The position numbers and the translations under genes were made by a program. A stretch of DNA of 47,465 bases from assembly GCF_003480255.1 (NCBI RefSeq), contig NZ_QUIN01000019.1:1-47465 (forward strand), given 5' to 3'. Within the stretch, counting starts at the first letter, position 1, and every line of letters begins with the position of its first letter. Of the stretch, positions 33,782 through 42,245 are shown piece by piece. Under the pieces are notes generated by a model. The model saw only the letters and a list, made by a program, of their open reading frames with translations, made no database searches and was not told the DNA's origin. This stretch comes from Erysipelatoclostridium sp. AM42-17 (GTDB lineage Bacteria; Bacillota_I; Bacilli_A; Erysipelotrichales; Coprobacillaceae).

Positions 33782-34390
33782 ATGGCATTGAAAGTAGTTC
33801 CTACTAAAGGAAATCTGATTGCAACAAAAAAATCATTAGAATTAGCCATTACAGGATATGACTTATTAGATAAAAAAAGAAATGTCCTTATTAAAGAAAT
33901 GATGTCATTACTAGATGATGTTAAACTTGTTCGTGATCAGATCACGGATGCTTATCAACAAGCATATGATGCGCTTCAAGAAGCCAATATCTCTTTAGGA
34001 TTAATTAGTGATCTTGTTAATGCCACTTCTATTGATTATGGAATTTCCATTGTTTATCGAAGTGTAATGGGAGTTGAAATTCCTAAAATTTCTTATAGTA
34101 AACCACCAATGGTTTGTAGTTATAACATGGATCGTTCTAATTCGAAAGTGGATTATGCTTTTGAATGTTTCTATCGTGTTAAAGAATTAACTGTTATCTT
34201 AGCAGAAGTAGAAAACTCAGTTTATCGTTTAGCTAACGCTATTAGAAAAACTCAAAAAAGAGCCAATGCCCTTAAGAATATTTCTATTCCTGAATTTCAA
34301 GCAACAGCAAAATTTATTACTGAATCACTAGAAGAAAAAGAACGTGAGGAATTCTCAAGACAAAAAGTAATTAAAGAACAAAAAAGATAA
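33782..34390 (+). CDS. ntpD: V-type ATPase subunit D
   Basis: A 202-residue central-shaft subunit (ATP-synt_D), forming the antiparallel coiled coil that turns inside the A3B3 head. The N-terminal PTKGNLIATKKSLELAITGY and DLLDKKRNVLIKEMM are diagnostic. The C-terminal helix RLANAIRKTQKRANALKNI pairs with it. It starts 2 nt after the subunit B stop and is the last gene of the operon before a strong terminator. Confidence 0.95.
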   Translation: MALKVVPTKGNLIATKKSLELAITGYDLLDKKRNVLIKEMMSLLDDVKLVRDQITDAYQQAYDALQEANISLGLISDLVNATSIDYGISIVYRSVMGVEIPKISYSKPPMVCSYNMDRSNSKVDYAFECFYRVKELTVILAEVENSVYRLANAIRKTQKRANALKNISIPEFQATAKFITESLEEKEREEFSRQKVIKEQKR

Positions 34391-34416
34391 ACTTTAGGTT
34401 TATCTTTTTTATTTTA
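34382..34416 (+). terminator. Intrinsic terminator of V-type ATPase operon
   Basis: 10-bp stem AAAGATAAAC/GTTTATCTTT (34383-34392, 34398-34407), loop TTTAG, followed by TTTATTTT. Confidence 0.9.
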
Positions 34417-34487
34417 ATTTATGAAAAAGACTTTTCTTTTTTGTTAGAATCATTATACTTATTATGTGAGTAAAAGAGGGTGAAAAT

Positions 34488-35249
34488 ATGTCTATAAAAG
34501 TAAGAGATGTAATCTTGGGTGAAGGGAAACCCAAAGTATGTGTACCAGTTGTTGAAACGACACATGATGCAATTATCAATAGTTTAAAACAAACACAAGA
34601 TAAACAGTTTGATTTAGTAGAATTAAGAATAGATTATTTTGAAAATTTATCTGATGAAAGTAGTGTTAAAGCATTATTTGCTGATATTAAGAATTTAAAT
34701 TTGAACAAACCAGTTATTTTAACATGCCGTTCTATGCGAGAAGGAGGGCAAAGTTCATTAGAAAATAAAGAATATTATCATTTATATGAACAAGGTATTG
34801 AATCTAAAGCATTTGATATTTATGATGTTGAAGTAGAAGTAGGAACAAACTATGCCATTGAATTTAAAAATTTAATTCATCAAGCAGGATGTTTCATGCT
34901 TATGTCATATCATGATTTTAAAAGAACACCAGAAATTGATACATTAATTCAAAGATTTGATGTGATGGAATCATATGAAGCAGATATTTATAAAATTGCA
35001 GTTATGCCAGAAGATCAAAAAGATGTTTTATCATTAATGAATTTTACAAATGTTGCCAGAGAAAAATATAATAAACCAATTGTAACAATGTCAATGTCTC
35101 CACTTGGCTTAGTTACTCGTTTATCTGGGGAACAGTTCGGAAGTAGTATTACTTTTGCTAGTGATGGTAAAGCCAGTGCGCCGGGACAAATCAATTATCA
35201 AGATATGGTTACTATTCTTGATGTTATTCATAATAGTATTGAAAAATAG
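34488..35249 (+). CDS. aroD: 3-dehydroquinate dehydratase, type I
   Basis: A 253-residue class I dehydroquinase, third step of the shikimate pathway (3-dehydroquinate to 3-dehydroshikimate). Active-site residues are visible: Glu45 and Arg47 in ELRIDYF, Arg81 in TCRSMREGG, His142 in MSYHDFKRTPE and the Schiff-base Lys169 in IYKIAVMP. The C-terminal SPLGLVTRLSGEQFGSSITF carries the substrate Arg and the loop. GAGGGTGA precedes the ATG. No other shikimate genes are adjacent. A terminator follows directly. Confidence 0.96.
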   Translation: MSIKVRDVILGEGKPKVCVPVVETTHDAIINSLKQTQDKQFDLVELRIDYFENLSDESSVKALFADIKNLNLNKPVILTCRSMREGGQSSLENKEYYHLYEQGIESKAFDIYDVEVEVGTNYAIEFKNLIHQAGCFMLMSYHDFKRTPEIDTLIQRFDVMESYEADIYKIAVMPEDQKDVLSLMNFTNVAREKYNKPIVTMSMSPLGLVTRLSGEQFGSSITFASDGKASAPGQINYQDMVTILDVIHNSIEK

Positions 35250-35276
35250 ATTGATGAAAATCAATCTTTTTTTATA
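35248..35276 (+). terminator. Intrinsic terminator after aroD
   Basis: 8-bp stem AGATTGAT/ATCAATCT with GAAA tetraloop (35248-35267) and T8. The ribosome-binding site AAGGAGG of the next gene begins right after it. Confidence 0.88.
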
Positions 35277-35288
35277 AGGAGGAAGTTA

Positions 35289-35984
35289 ATGATTGGTTTA
35301 GGCACAATAATCAATACCAGTGCTATTATTGCTGGTGGATTATTAGGAATGAAATTTAAAAAGATTCTTAAACAAACAATACAAGAATCATTATTGAAAG
35401 CATCAGGTTTAGCAGTTTTATTTATAGGATTAAGTGGTGGTTTGAAAGGATTTCAAACCAAAGAAGATTTAAGTATGATGATTATTTTAAGTCTTGTTTT
35501 AGGAACATTGATAGGTGAATTTATTGATATAGAAGGAAGATTAAATCAGTTTGGAAAATGGCTAAAACAAAAAAGTCATAGTTATGGAGACTCAATGTTT
35601 TTGGATGCTTTTATTACTACATCATTAACAGTATGTATTGGTGCTATGGCGATTATTGGTTCAATTCAAGATGCTTTATATCAAGATTATTCCATTTTAA
35701 TAGCAAAAGCAATATTAGATTTTATTATTGTTATGGTATTAGCTAGTTCAATGGGAAAGGGAGCACTTTTTTCATTTGTGCCGGTATTTATATTTCAAGA
35801 TTGTATCACGCTGTTAGCTTCATTTATTAGTCCACTATTAACGAAGCAGGTGATATTTAATATTTCAGTATTAGGATCGATGTTAATTTTTGTTGTGGGT
35901 TTAAATTTAACGGTGAATACGAAAATAAAAGTAGCTAATATGCTGCCAAGTATTCTTATTGTGGCTTTATTTGTATTATTATAG
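35289..35984 (+). CDS. DUF554 family membrane protein
   Basis: A 231-residue protein with about seven hydrophobic helices. GLGTIINTSAIIAGGLLGMKF opens the DUF554 (YqgA-like) family, and MIILSLVLGTLIGEFIDIEGRLNQFGKWL, TTSLTVCIGAMAIIGSIQD and SVLGSMLIFVVGLNL continue it. The family is thought to be transport-related, but no substrate is established. AAGGAGG lies 6 nt before the ATG. There is no promoter space after the aroD terminator, so expression depends on read-through or on an internal promoter. Confidence 0.85.
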   Translation: MIGLGTIINTSAIIAGGLLGMKFKKILKQTIQESLLKASGLAVLFIGLSGGLKGFQTKEDLSMMIILSLVLGTLIGEFIDIEGRLNQFGKWLKQKSHSYGDSMFLDAFITTSLTVCIGAMAIIGSIQDALYQDYSILIAKAILDFIIVMVLASSMGKGALFSFVPVFIFQDCITLLASFISPLLTKQVIFNISVLGSMLIFVVGLNLTVNTKIKVANMLPSILIVALFVLL

Positions 35985-36026
35985 AGCCTTTTTAATTTAT
36001 TTGCATATGATAAATTAGGTGAGTCT

Positions 36027-36419
36027 ATGAAAATTGATGCTACAAGTTTAGAAAGAATCATTTGGATGCTTTATGATCGTTATTTTGATTTTCAAGAAAT
36101 TATTTTAAAAAGGGTCGAAATAGATATTGATCACTATATACACGGGCAATTACTCGTCCAATATTATCATATGGAAACCATAGTAAAATTAATTGCTAGA
36201 ATAAGAGTAGAAGATGACATCATTATTGATACAAAAGGAACAATAAAATATGGTTTTATTTATTTTGATTTTAATAAAATCTTAAAAGAATATCTAAATC
36301 AAAATCGATATCTTACTGTGAATGATGAATCTATCATTATTAAAAATGAATGGATAGAAAATATGAAAATAGAAGATAATAATATTGTTGTAGAACTTAA
36401 AAACAAGCAAGGAGTATAA
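36027..36419 (+). CDS. Protein of unknown function
   Basis: A 130-residue soluble protein with alternating charged/hydrophobic stretches (DIDHYIHGQLLVQYYHMETI, then RVEDDIIIDTKGTIKYGFIYF) that suggest mixed alpha/beta. No signal peptide or membrane helix. TAGGTGA precedes the ATG. The gene lies 42 nt after the DUF554 gene on the same strand and is convergent with asnB; its last codons are part of a hairpin. I do not recognise a family. Confidence 0.6.
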   Translation: MKIDATSLERIIWMLYDRYFDFQEIILKRVEIDIDHYIHGQLLVQYYHMETIVKLIARIRVEDDIIIDTKGTIKYGFIYFDFNKILKEYLNQNRYLTVNDESIIIKNEWIENMKIEDNNIVVELKNKQGV

Positions 36420-36430
36420 CCTTGCTTGTT
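36402..36430. terminator. Hairpin between convergent genes
   Basis: Perfect 11-bp stem AACAAGCAAGG/CCTTGCTTGTT (36402-36412, 36420-36430), 7-nt loop, covering both stop codons. T-tracts are short on both strands. Confidence 0.6.
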
Positions 36431-38243
36431 AGAAGTGTAATTCAATATGATAGAGTTTACCCCAAATGTATATTTGATAAAAATAAGCAAGTAATTGTGG
36501 TCCCATCATTAATTGACCAAACCAGGGAACATGAATTTTATCACTATGTTCAATCATTTCTTTAAGTTTATTTTCATCAAATAATTGGAATAGAATATTA
36601 TTTTTATCTGATAAAGATTCTATTAGTAGATTTTTAATGTAGGATAGGTAAAAAGGAGAATGTGTTTTTGGATAAGGATTCTTTTTACGATTATAGATAT
36701 CTTCTGGTAAAAAGTCTTGAAAAGCATCACGCAATAATCCTTTTTCTCGATTACCTTGATACATATATTCCCAAGGAACATTATACATATATTCAACAAT
36801 CTTTTTAGAAGCAAAAGGAACCCTTAACTCAACGCCATTATACATAGATTGACTATCACTACGAGTAAGGAGTGTCTGCATAAACCATTCCATATTAAGA
36901 TACATCATTTTTCTTTTATTAGAATCATAGAAGTGATGATCAAAATAATCTATTTCTGCTAAACTATCTAAATAACGTTCTTTAACATATTCTTTAATAT
37001 GCAGATTCTTTGTTTTTTCATTTAATAAATCAAGTCTTTTATCAATGTCTCTAATCCAAGGAAAAGTATCTAAACTATAAAGTTCTTTTTTATAAAACCA
37101 AGGATAGCCACCAAATATTTCATCAGCACATTCACCTGATAAGACTACTTTATGATGACGATGAATTTCTTTACAAAAGAGTAGAAAACTAGAATCAATG
37201 TCAGCCATTCCTGGACCATCTCTAGCAATCATACTTTGTTTTAAAAACATAATCAGGTTTTTTTGTGAAAGGACAACATTGTAGTGGTTTGTCTGGTAAC
37301 GATTGACCATATCATCAATATAATCACTATCTTTTGTCATTTGATAATCATAAGGTTTAAAGTATTGATCTTGATCTTGGTAGTCAATACTATATGTTGA
37401 AACATGGTTGACATATTGGGTAGCAAGAGCAGTGATGATGCTGGAATCTAAACCTCCTGATAACATACAGGAAATGGGAACATCACTTAATAGTTGTTGG
37501 TGAATACTTTCATTTACAAGAGAACGTACATGTTTGACAGTTTGTTCATAATTATGGGGATGATATTTTCTTTCTAATTGCCAATAACGTTCAAGATAAT
37601 AGTCATCATGATCAATATACATATAATGCCCAGCTCTAAGACTATAAATATTTTGGTAGAGTGTTCTTCCGGGAGTTAAACTAGGACCTAAGCCAAGAAG
37701 TTCTTTAATACCGGTTTGATCAACAACAGCTTTACCTAAATATAAGAGAATAGATTTTATTTCACTAGCAAAAATAAAAGTATGATCTTGATGTAAATAA
37801 TAGAGAGGTTTTACACCTAAATGATCTCTGGCAATAAAAAGTTTATCTTGATAACTGACAATAAAACTAAAGATGCCTTCTAGCTTATTTAAACATTTTT
37901 CTTTATAAGCAATATAACTTACTAAAAGTACTTCACTATCACTTTGACTATGAAAATGAAATCCTTCATCAATCAATTGTTGCTTGAGTGAATTCATATT
38001 ATAAATTTCACCATTAAAGATAATTTGATAAGTGATCCCTTGATAGGTATATTCAAAAGGCTGTTTTCCTCCCTGAAGATCAATAATTGATAAACGACAA
38101 TGTCCTAATAAAACATGATCTTCATAATGAACACGGCAATCATCAGGTCCACGATGATTCATCAATGTTAACATTTTATGAAACAAATGGGTCTTATCAT
38201 TAAGATTATCTTGAGTATTATACATACATAAAATACCACACAT
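36429..38243 (-). CDS. asnB: Asparagine synthetase, glutamine-hydrolysing
   Basis: A 604-residue enzyme making asparagine from aspartate, glutamine and ATP. The N-terminal class II glutaminase domain starts MCGILCMYN with the nucleophile Cys2, and continues through NHRGPDD and FNGEIYN. The C-terminal synthetase domain has the PP-loop CMLSGGLDSSIITAL near residue 262 and LSGECADEIFGGYPWF. The glutamine ammonia channel and ATP motifs are intact. GAGGTGA lies before the ATG. It is a single gene, separated from the downstream paraslipin cluster by a terminator on the other side. Confidence 0.95.
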   Translation of the reverse strand: MCGILCMYNTQDNLNDKTHLFHKMLTLMNHRGPDDCRVHYEDHVLLGHCRLSIIDLQGGKQPFEYTYQGITYQIIFNGEIYNMNSLKQQLIDEGFHFHSQSDSEVLLVSYIAYKEKCLNKLEGIFSFIVSYQDKLFIARDHLGVKPLYYLHQDHTFIFASEIKSILLYLGKAVVDQTGIKELLGLGPSLTPGRTLYQNIYSLRAGHYMYIDHDDYYLERYWQLERKYHPHNYEQTVKHVRSLVNESIHQQLLSDVPISCMLSGGLDSSIITALATQYVNHVSTYSIDYQDQDQYFKPYDYQMTKDSDYIDDMVNRYQTNHYNVVLSQKNLIMFLKQSMIARDGPGMADIDSSFLLFCKEIHRHHKVVLSGECADEIFGGYPWFYKKELYSLDTFPWIRDIDKRLDLLNEKTKNLHIKEYVKERYLDSLAEIDYFDHHFYDSNKRKMMYLNMEWFMQTLLTRSDSQSMYNGVELRVPFASKKIVEYMYNVPWEYMYQGNREKGLLRDAFQDFLPEDIYNRKKNPYPKTHSPFYLSYIKNLLIESLSDKNNILFQLFDENKLKEMIEHSDKIHVPWFGQLMMGPQLLAYFYQIYIWGKLYHIELHF

Positions 38244-38279
38244 AAAATCACCTCAAAATATGTATATGTTTAAACAAAA

Positions 38280-38306
38280 TAAAAAGAAGTCAATGACTTC
38301 TTTTAT
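38280..38306 (-). terminator. Intrinsic terminator of paraslipin operon
   Basis: AAAAGAAGTC/GACTTCTTTT with a 3-nt loop (38282-38304), followed on minus by TTTTTATTTTG. It covers the stop of the paraslipin gene. Confidence 0.8.
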
Positions 38307-39211
38307 TCTTTATTTTCTTTTTTATCACTTACGATTTCTTTGAGTGATGAAGCAAGCCCTGCCATTCCTTGTAATTCACTTGGAATAATAATCTTTGTTG
38401 CATCACCTTTAGCAAGTTCTTCTAAAGCTTTAAATCCTTGTAATGTAACATAAGCTTGTTCAGGACGAGCATCATTGATATATTGAATCCCTTTAGCTTG
38501 AGCTTCATAAACAAGTCTTAATGCTTCTGCTTCACCTTCAGCTTTTGCGATAGCTGCTTCTTTTTCGGCAGTAGCACGTAGAATTGTTGATTCCTTATCT
38601 CCTTCAGCATTTAAGATTGCAGCTGTCTTTTTACCTTCAGCTTGTAAAATAGCTTCACGTCTTTCACGTTCAGCACGCATTTGTTTTTCCATTGCTTCTT
38701 GAATATCACGAGGAGGAATAATGTTTTTAACTTCTACACGATGAACTTTAATTCCCCATGGATCAGTCGCATCATCCAAAATACTACGCATTCTTGAATT
38801 AATAATATCACGAGAAGTGAGTGTTTCATCTAATTCAAGATCTCCAATGATATTTCTAAGTGTTGTCGCTGTTAAATTTTCAATAGCGTTAATAGGACGA
38901 TCAACCCCATAAGTAAATAATTTTGGATCAGTAATTTGATAATAAACAACGGTATCAATTTGCATTGTAACGTTATCTTTAGTAATAACAGGTTGTGGTG
39001 CAAAGTCAACGACTTGTTCTTTTAATGAAACCTTGTTAGCGACACGATCTAAAAAAGGAATAAGAATGTGTAAACCAACATTACATGTGCGATTATACGC
39101 ACCGATTCTTTCTACAACATAAGCTTTTGATTGAGGAACAATACGAATTGTTGAACCAATCATACTCACAATAATACAAATTAAAATAACCCATAAAATA
39201 AATGTAAACAT
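38303..39211 (-). CDS. SPFH/Band 7 paraslipin (QmcA/YbbK-like)
   Basis: A 302-residue membrane-scaffold protein. The N-terminal hydrophobic segment (residues 3-22) is followed by the Band 7 core (AYVVERIGAYNRTCNVGLHI, then YYQITDPKLFTYGVDRP) and an alanine/glutamate-rich coiled coil (AEGDKESTILRATAEKEAAI). This is the prokaryotic stomatin-like family, which oligomerises in functional membrane microdomains and is genetically paired with NfeD, as here (1-nt gap). It is the last gene of a three-gene minus-strand cluster. Confidence 0.93.
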   Translation of the reverse strand: MFTFILWVILICIIVSMIGSTIRIVPQSKAYVVERIGAYNRTCNVGLHILIPFLDRVANKVSLKEQVVDFAPQPVITKDNVTMQIDTVVYYQITDPKLFTYGVDRPINAIENLTATTLRNIIGDLELDETLTSRDIINSRMRSILDDATDPWGIKVHRVEVKNIIPPRDIQEAMEKQMRAERERREAILQAEGKKTAAILNAEGDKESTILRATAEKEAAIAKAEGEAEALRLVYEAQAKGIQYINDARPEQAYVTLQGFKALEELAKGDATKIIIPSELQGMAGLASSLKEIVSDKKENKE

Positions 39212-39212
39212 A

Positions 39213-39650
39213 TTAAGATTCTCCCTTGTTAATTTTTTTTACAATTAAATGTGCACCTTCCACAGCAAGCACTTCACAATAATCACCCATTTCTAATGTT
39301 TCACCATTACATGAACATGCCATCCATAGTGTAGACATGACTTTAACTTCCCCTTTAGAGTCCATGTCCATTCTTTTAGTGACCACTCCATGATGACCAA
39401 TAACACGATCATAATTAGTATGAACAATATTTGTTCTAAGATACTTTTTTGCTAGTGGTCTAGTAAGAATAATACAAATGAAACTTAAAACAATGAAAAA
39501 TGTGATTTGGATAGATGTCGAAAGATGAAGCAGGGTGGCAATTGCAGCACCAACACCACCAATCGCAAACCAAATACTTACTAAATCTACTGTAATAATT
39601 TCAATAATTGTGGCAACAATAATAATAGATAGCCAAATTAAAATCATCAT
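39213..39650 (-). CDS. NfeD family membrane protein
   Basis: A 145-residue short-form NfeD. The N-terminal hydrophobic region has three or four helices (ILIWLSIIIVATIIEIITVD, VSIWFAIGGVGAAIATLLHL, QITFFIVLSFICIIL), and an OB-fold C-terminal domain follows (VIGHHGVVTKRMD, then ALEMGDYCEVLAVEGAHLIV-like). The partner is the paraslipin encoded next. GGGGTGA precedes two adjacent ATGs (39650, 39647). Confidence 0.9.
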   Translation of the reverse strand: MMILIWLSIIIVATIIEIITVDLVSIWFAIGGVGAAIATLLHLSTSIQITFFIVLSFICIILTRPLAKKYLRTNIVHTNYDRVIGHHGVVTKRMDMDSKGEVKVMSTLWMACSCNGETLEMGDYCEVLAVEGAHLIVKKINKGES

Positions 39651-39662
39651 GATTTCACCCCT

Positions 39663-40028
39663 TTATAATTTTACAGTAAGAATTTGATGGACGACATCAT
39701 AGTGAGCAGAATATTTAATTCCTTGCTTTTTATCTAAATCAAGATGATAGAGTTGAGCTAGTTCTTGAATAAATGTTTTATTAGATATTCTTCCATAACT
39801 TTTACCAATAGAAATACGATGTAATTGATCTTGAGGATAAAGTTCTTGTTCAATCATTGTTTTATCTACTGGTTTAATACCTAATAAGTTATTTTCATGA
39901 TCTAGCCCTAAAAGAACATATTCTACATTTTCAAAATGATGACATGCAGCAGTATTTAAAGTAATATTTGAACTATAAATTGTGACTGTCTTTTTTGTCA
40001 CTTCGTTTGTCGACCATATAAATCCCAT
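39663..40028 (-). CDS. Protein of unknown function preceding NfeD/paraslipin
   Basis: A 121-residue soluble protein. I do not recognise a family. The N-terminal half reads as beta-strands (KKTVTIYSSNITLNTAA, then VEYVLLGLDHENNLLGIKPV), the C-terminal half as helical with ISIGKSYGRISNKTFIQELAQ. AAGGGGATT precedes the ATG and the gap to nfeD is 12 nt, so it is the first gene of the paraslipin operon and may act with it. Confidence 0.65.
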   Translation of the reverse strand: MGFIWSTNEVTKKTVTIYSSNITLNTAACHHFENVEYVLLGLDHENNLLGIKPVDKTMIEQELYPQDQLHRISIGKSYGRISNKTFIQELAQLYHLDLDKKQGIKYSAHYDVVHQILTVKL

Positions 40029-40155
40029 AGTAATCCCCTTTCTGATTACATTGTATTATAAATATTATTTTTATGCAACAAATATTATTTTAATGATATA
40101 GCAAGAAGATATACAAATAATCAGGTTTGGGTTATAATACGAAATGAGGTGGAAT

Positions 40156-40611
40156 ATGAAAAAAATTATAAAAGTTTTTTTAATTTTAGGATTATTTTTA
40201 ACAGGTTGTACGAGTCAAAAACATGAATGGAAAGAAACATATCATTTAACTTATTTTTATTTAGAAGACTGTTCTAATTGTCAGTATTTTAAAAAGAGTG
40301 TTTTACCAGCAATTAAAGAGGAGTTTGGTAAACATATAAAAATTAAAGCGTGGAACATGGATGGTGATCAAAATGTTGAAGCAATGAAAAATGCTTATGA
40401 TGGTTATATCAATCAGTTTATAGATTTTAATCAAGATCATTATGGTTATGGGCCTTTAGTTATTTTAGATGGTTATTTTGCAGTTCTAGGAGCAGGTAAT
40501 AAAGATGAGTATGTTACAAGATTAATCAATGCCATTGAAGGAAAAAAGATTAAAGAAAATAATGAAATTGAAACAATTTATTATTTAAAAGATGGAAAGG
40601 TTAAACAATAA
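40156..40611 (+). CDS. Thioredoxin-like lipoprotein
   Basis: A 151-residue secreted lipoprotein. The signal peptide KKIIKVFLILGLFLTGC ends in the lipobox LTGC. The mature part starts a thioredoxin fold with LTYFYLEDCSNCQYFKK, so a C-x-x-C redox pair (CSNC) follows the first strand. YGPLVILDGYFAVLGAG resembles the cis-Pro region. It probably reduces or isomerises disulfides at the outer membrane face. GAGGTGG is 5 nt before the ATG at 40156; the ATG at 40144 overlaps that site. It is followed 12 nt later by deoD. Confidence 0.78.
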   Translation: MKKIIKVFLILGLFLTGCTSQKHEWKETYHLTYFYLEDCSNCQYFKKSVLPAIKEEFGKHIKIKAWNMDGDQNVEAMKNAYDGYINQFIDFNQDHYGYGPLVILDGYFAVLGAGNKDEYVTRLINAIEGKKIKENNEIETIYYLKDGKVKQ

Positions 40612-40623
40612 GGAGGAATGAAG

Positions 40624-41322
40624 ATGTCAACACCACATAATCAAGCAGAAGTTGGACAAATTGCTAAAACAGTTTTGATGCCAGGTGATCCTTTACGAGC
40701 AAAATTTTTAGCTGAAAAATATTTAGAAAACGTTGAGCAGTTTAATAGTGTGAGAAATATGTTTGGCTATACAGGAACATATAAAGGAAAACCAGTTTCA
40801 GTGATGGCTTCAGGGATGGGAATGCCAAGTATGGGTATTTATTGTTATGAACTTTATACGATGTATGATGTAGAAAGAATTATTAGAATAGGGACATGTG
40901 GTTCTTTACAAGAAGATGTTCATATTCGTGATATTATTTTAGCTCAAGGAGCATGTACGGATTCTAACTACGCCCATCAATATGAATTACCAGGAACATT
41001 TAGTGCTATTTCTACTTTTAATTTATTACAACAAGCAGCCACTTTATGTAAAGAAAAAGGTTTAAATTATCATGTAGGAAATGTGATTTCGTCAGATATT
41101 TTTTATCATCAAGATGATTGTAATGGTAAATGGGCTAAAATGGGTTGTTTAGCGGTAGAAATGGAAACTTATGCTTTATTTACAACAGCAGCATCATTAA
41201 AGAAGGAAGCAATGGCATTATTTACAGTATCTGATTCATTAGTGTCTAATGAAAAAACATCAGCAGATGAAAGAGAAAAAACATTTACTGAAATGATGGA
41301 TGTTGCTTTGGGGTTAATATAA
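40624..41322 (+). CDS. deoD: Purine-nucleoside phosphorylase (DeoD type)
   Basis: A 232-residue hexameric-type phosphorylase converting purine nucleosides and phosphate to base and (deoxy)ribose-1-phosphate. Conserved stretches are TVLMPGDPLRAKFLAEKYL (phosphate site), ASGMGMPSMGIYCYEL, IIRIGTCGSLQED and the nucleoside site VEMETYALF, ending with FTVSDSLVSNEKTSADERE containing the catalytic Asp. AGGAGG is 7 nt before the ATG at 40624; the ATG at 40618 is too close. It overlaps the HAD hydrolase start by 1 nt (TAATG). Confidence 0.95.
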   Translation: MSTPHNQAEVGQIAKTVLMPGDPLRAKFLAEKYLENVEQFNSVRNMFGYTGTYKGKPVSVMASGMGMPSMGIYCYELYTMYDVERIIRIGTCGSLQEDVHIRDIILAQGACTDSNYAHQYELPGTFSAISTFNLLQQAATLCKEKGLNYHVGNVISSDIFYHQDDCNGKWAKMGCLAVEMETYALFTTAASLKKEAMALFTVSDSLVSNEKTSADEREKTFTEMMDVALGLI

Positions 41323-41942
41323 TGAAACAAAAATTTTGTTTTTTTGATTTTGATGATACTTTAATTCATGGTAGTTCAGGAACAATGTTAATTCGTTACT
41401 ATTTAAAAAAGCATCCTTTAGGTGTGATTTATTTAATTCCTATGGCTATAGTGTGTATTCTTTATGTGTTAAAACTTGCTTCTTTTAATCAAGCTAAAAG
41501 TGCAACACTTTTTCCTTTAAATAGAATGAGTGAAAGAGAAGTACAAGCTTTCTTTGAAGAAGAAGTAGAAAAACATTATTATCCTCATGTTATTGAAGAA
41601 TTAAAAAAGAAAAAAGAAGAAGGATATGTGATTTATATTTGTAGTGCTTCAGTAGAGGCTTATTTACGTTATTGTAGATTACCTGTAGATGCTATTTTGG
41701 GTACCAAGACGGTTATCAAAAATAATCATTATACAGGTAAAATGATTGGTAAAAATTGTAAGAATGAAGAAAAGATTAATAGGATTATGGAAGTAATAAA
41801 AAATCATAATCTAGAAATAGATTATGATCATTCTTTTGCTTATTCAGATTCAAAGCATGATATTCCCATGTTAAAGATGGTTAAAAACAGAGTTAAAATT
41901 GATACGAAAGATGGTCATATGTCACCATTTATTATTGAGTAG
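41322..41942 (+). CDS. HAD-IB family hydrolase (SerB-like)
   Basis: A 206-residue phosphatase. Motif I is FFDFDDTLIHGSSG (nucleophile Asp), motif II/III lie in YVIYICSASVEAYL and the late FAYSDSKHDIPMLK is motif IV. A hydrophobic segment at residues ~31-53 (cap region) is typical of the HAD-IB group that acts on phosphoserine- or lipid-like substrates. It is translationally coupled to deoD by a 1-nt overlap, so a role in nucleotide or sugar-phosphate turnover is possible. The substrate is not predictable. Confidence 0.85.
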   Translation: MKQKFCFFDFDDTLIHGSSGTMLIRYYLKKHPLGVIYLIPMAIVCILYVLKLASFNQAKSATLFPLNRMSEREVQAFFEEEVEKHYYPHVIEELKKKKEEGYVIYICSASVEAYLRYCRLPVDAILGTKTVIKNNHYTGKMIGKNCKNEEKINRIMEVIKNHNLEIDYDHSFAYSDSKHDIPMLKMVKNRVKIDTKDGHMSPFIIE

Positions 41943-41962
41943 CGAAAGCTACTCTTTTTGAT
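41937..41962. terminator. Bidirectional terminator
   Basis: GAGTAGC/GCTACTC (41937-41943, 41948-41954) with GAAA tetraloop, then TTTTTGATTT on plus. It covers the stops of the HAD gene and the convergent DUF378 gene. Confidence 0.8.
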
Positions 41963-42152
41963 TTAAATCTTGAAATAAAAGCATAATATTAATAAGTGCA
42001 GCAATTCCAACAATAATATAAATAAGCATTGTAAGAAAACTGTTGATACCAAATAATGACTCAACTAAATTGAAATGGAATAAACCAATTAAGCCCCAGT
42101 TAATACCACCAATAATAGTAAATACAAGAGCTGTTTTTTGAATTGCATTCAT
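41949..42152 (-). CDS. DUF378 family small membrane protein
   Basis: A 67-residue protein with two membrane helices. TIIGGINWGLIGLFHFNLVESLFG is the DUF378 signature (NWGL motif), and IYIIVGIAALINIMLLF is the second helix. Function is unknown. GGAGGTAAAA precedes the ATG. Monocistronic. Confidence 0.88.
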   Translation of the reverse strand: MNAIQKTALVFTIIGGINWGLIGLFHFNLVESLFGINSFLTMLIYIIVGIAALINIMLLFQDLNQKE

Positions 42153-42245
42153 TTTTTTACCTCCTTAAACAAAGTCTATCCCATTAATCAATTATTTATA
42201 CATAAATATATATTCATTTCATAATTTTATTTAGGAGGAAGAATA

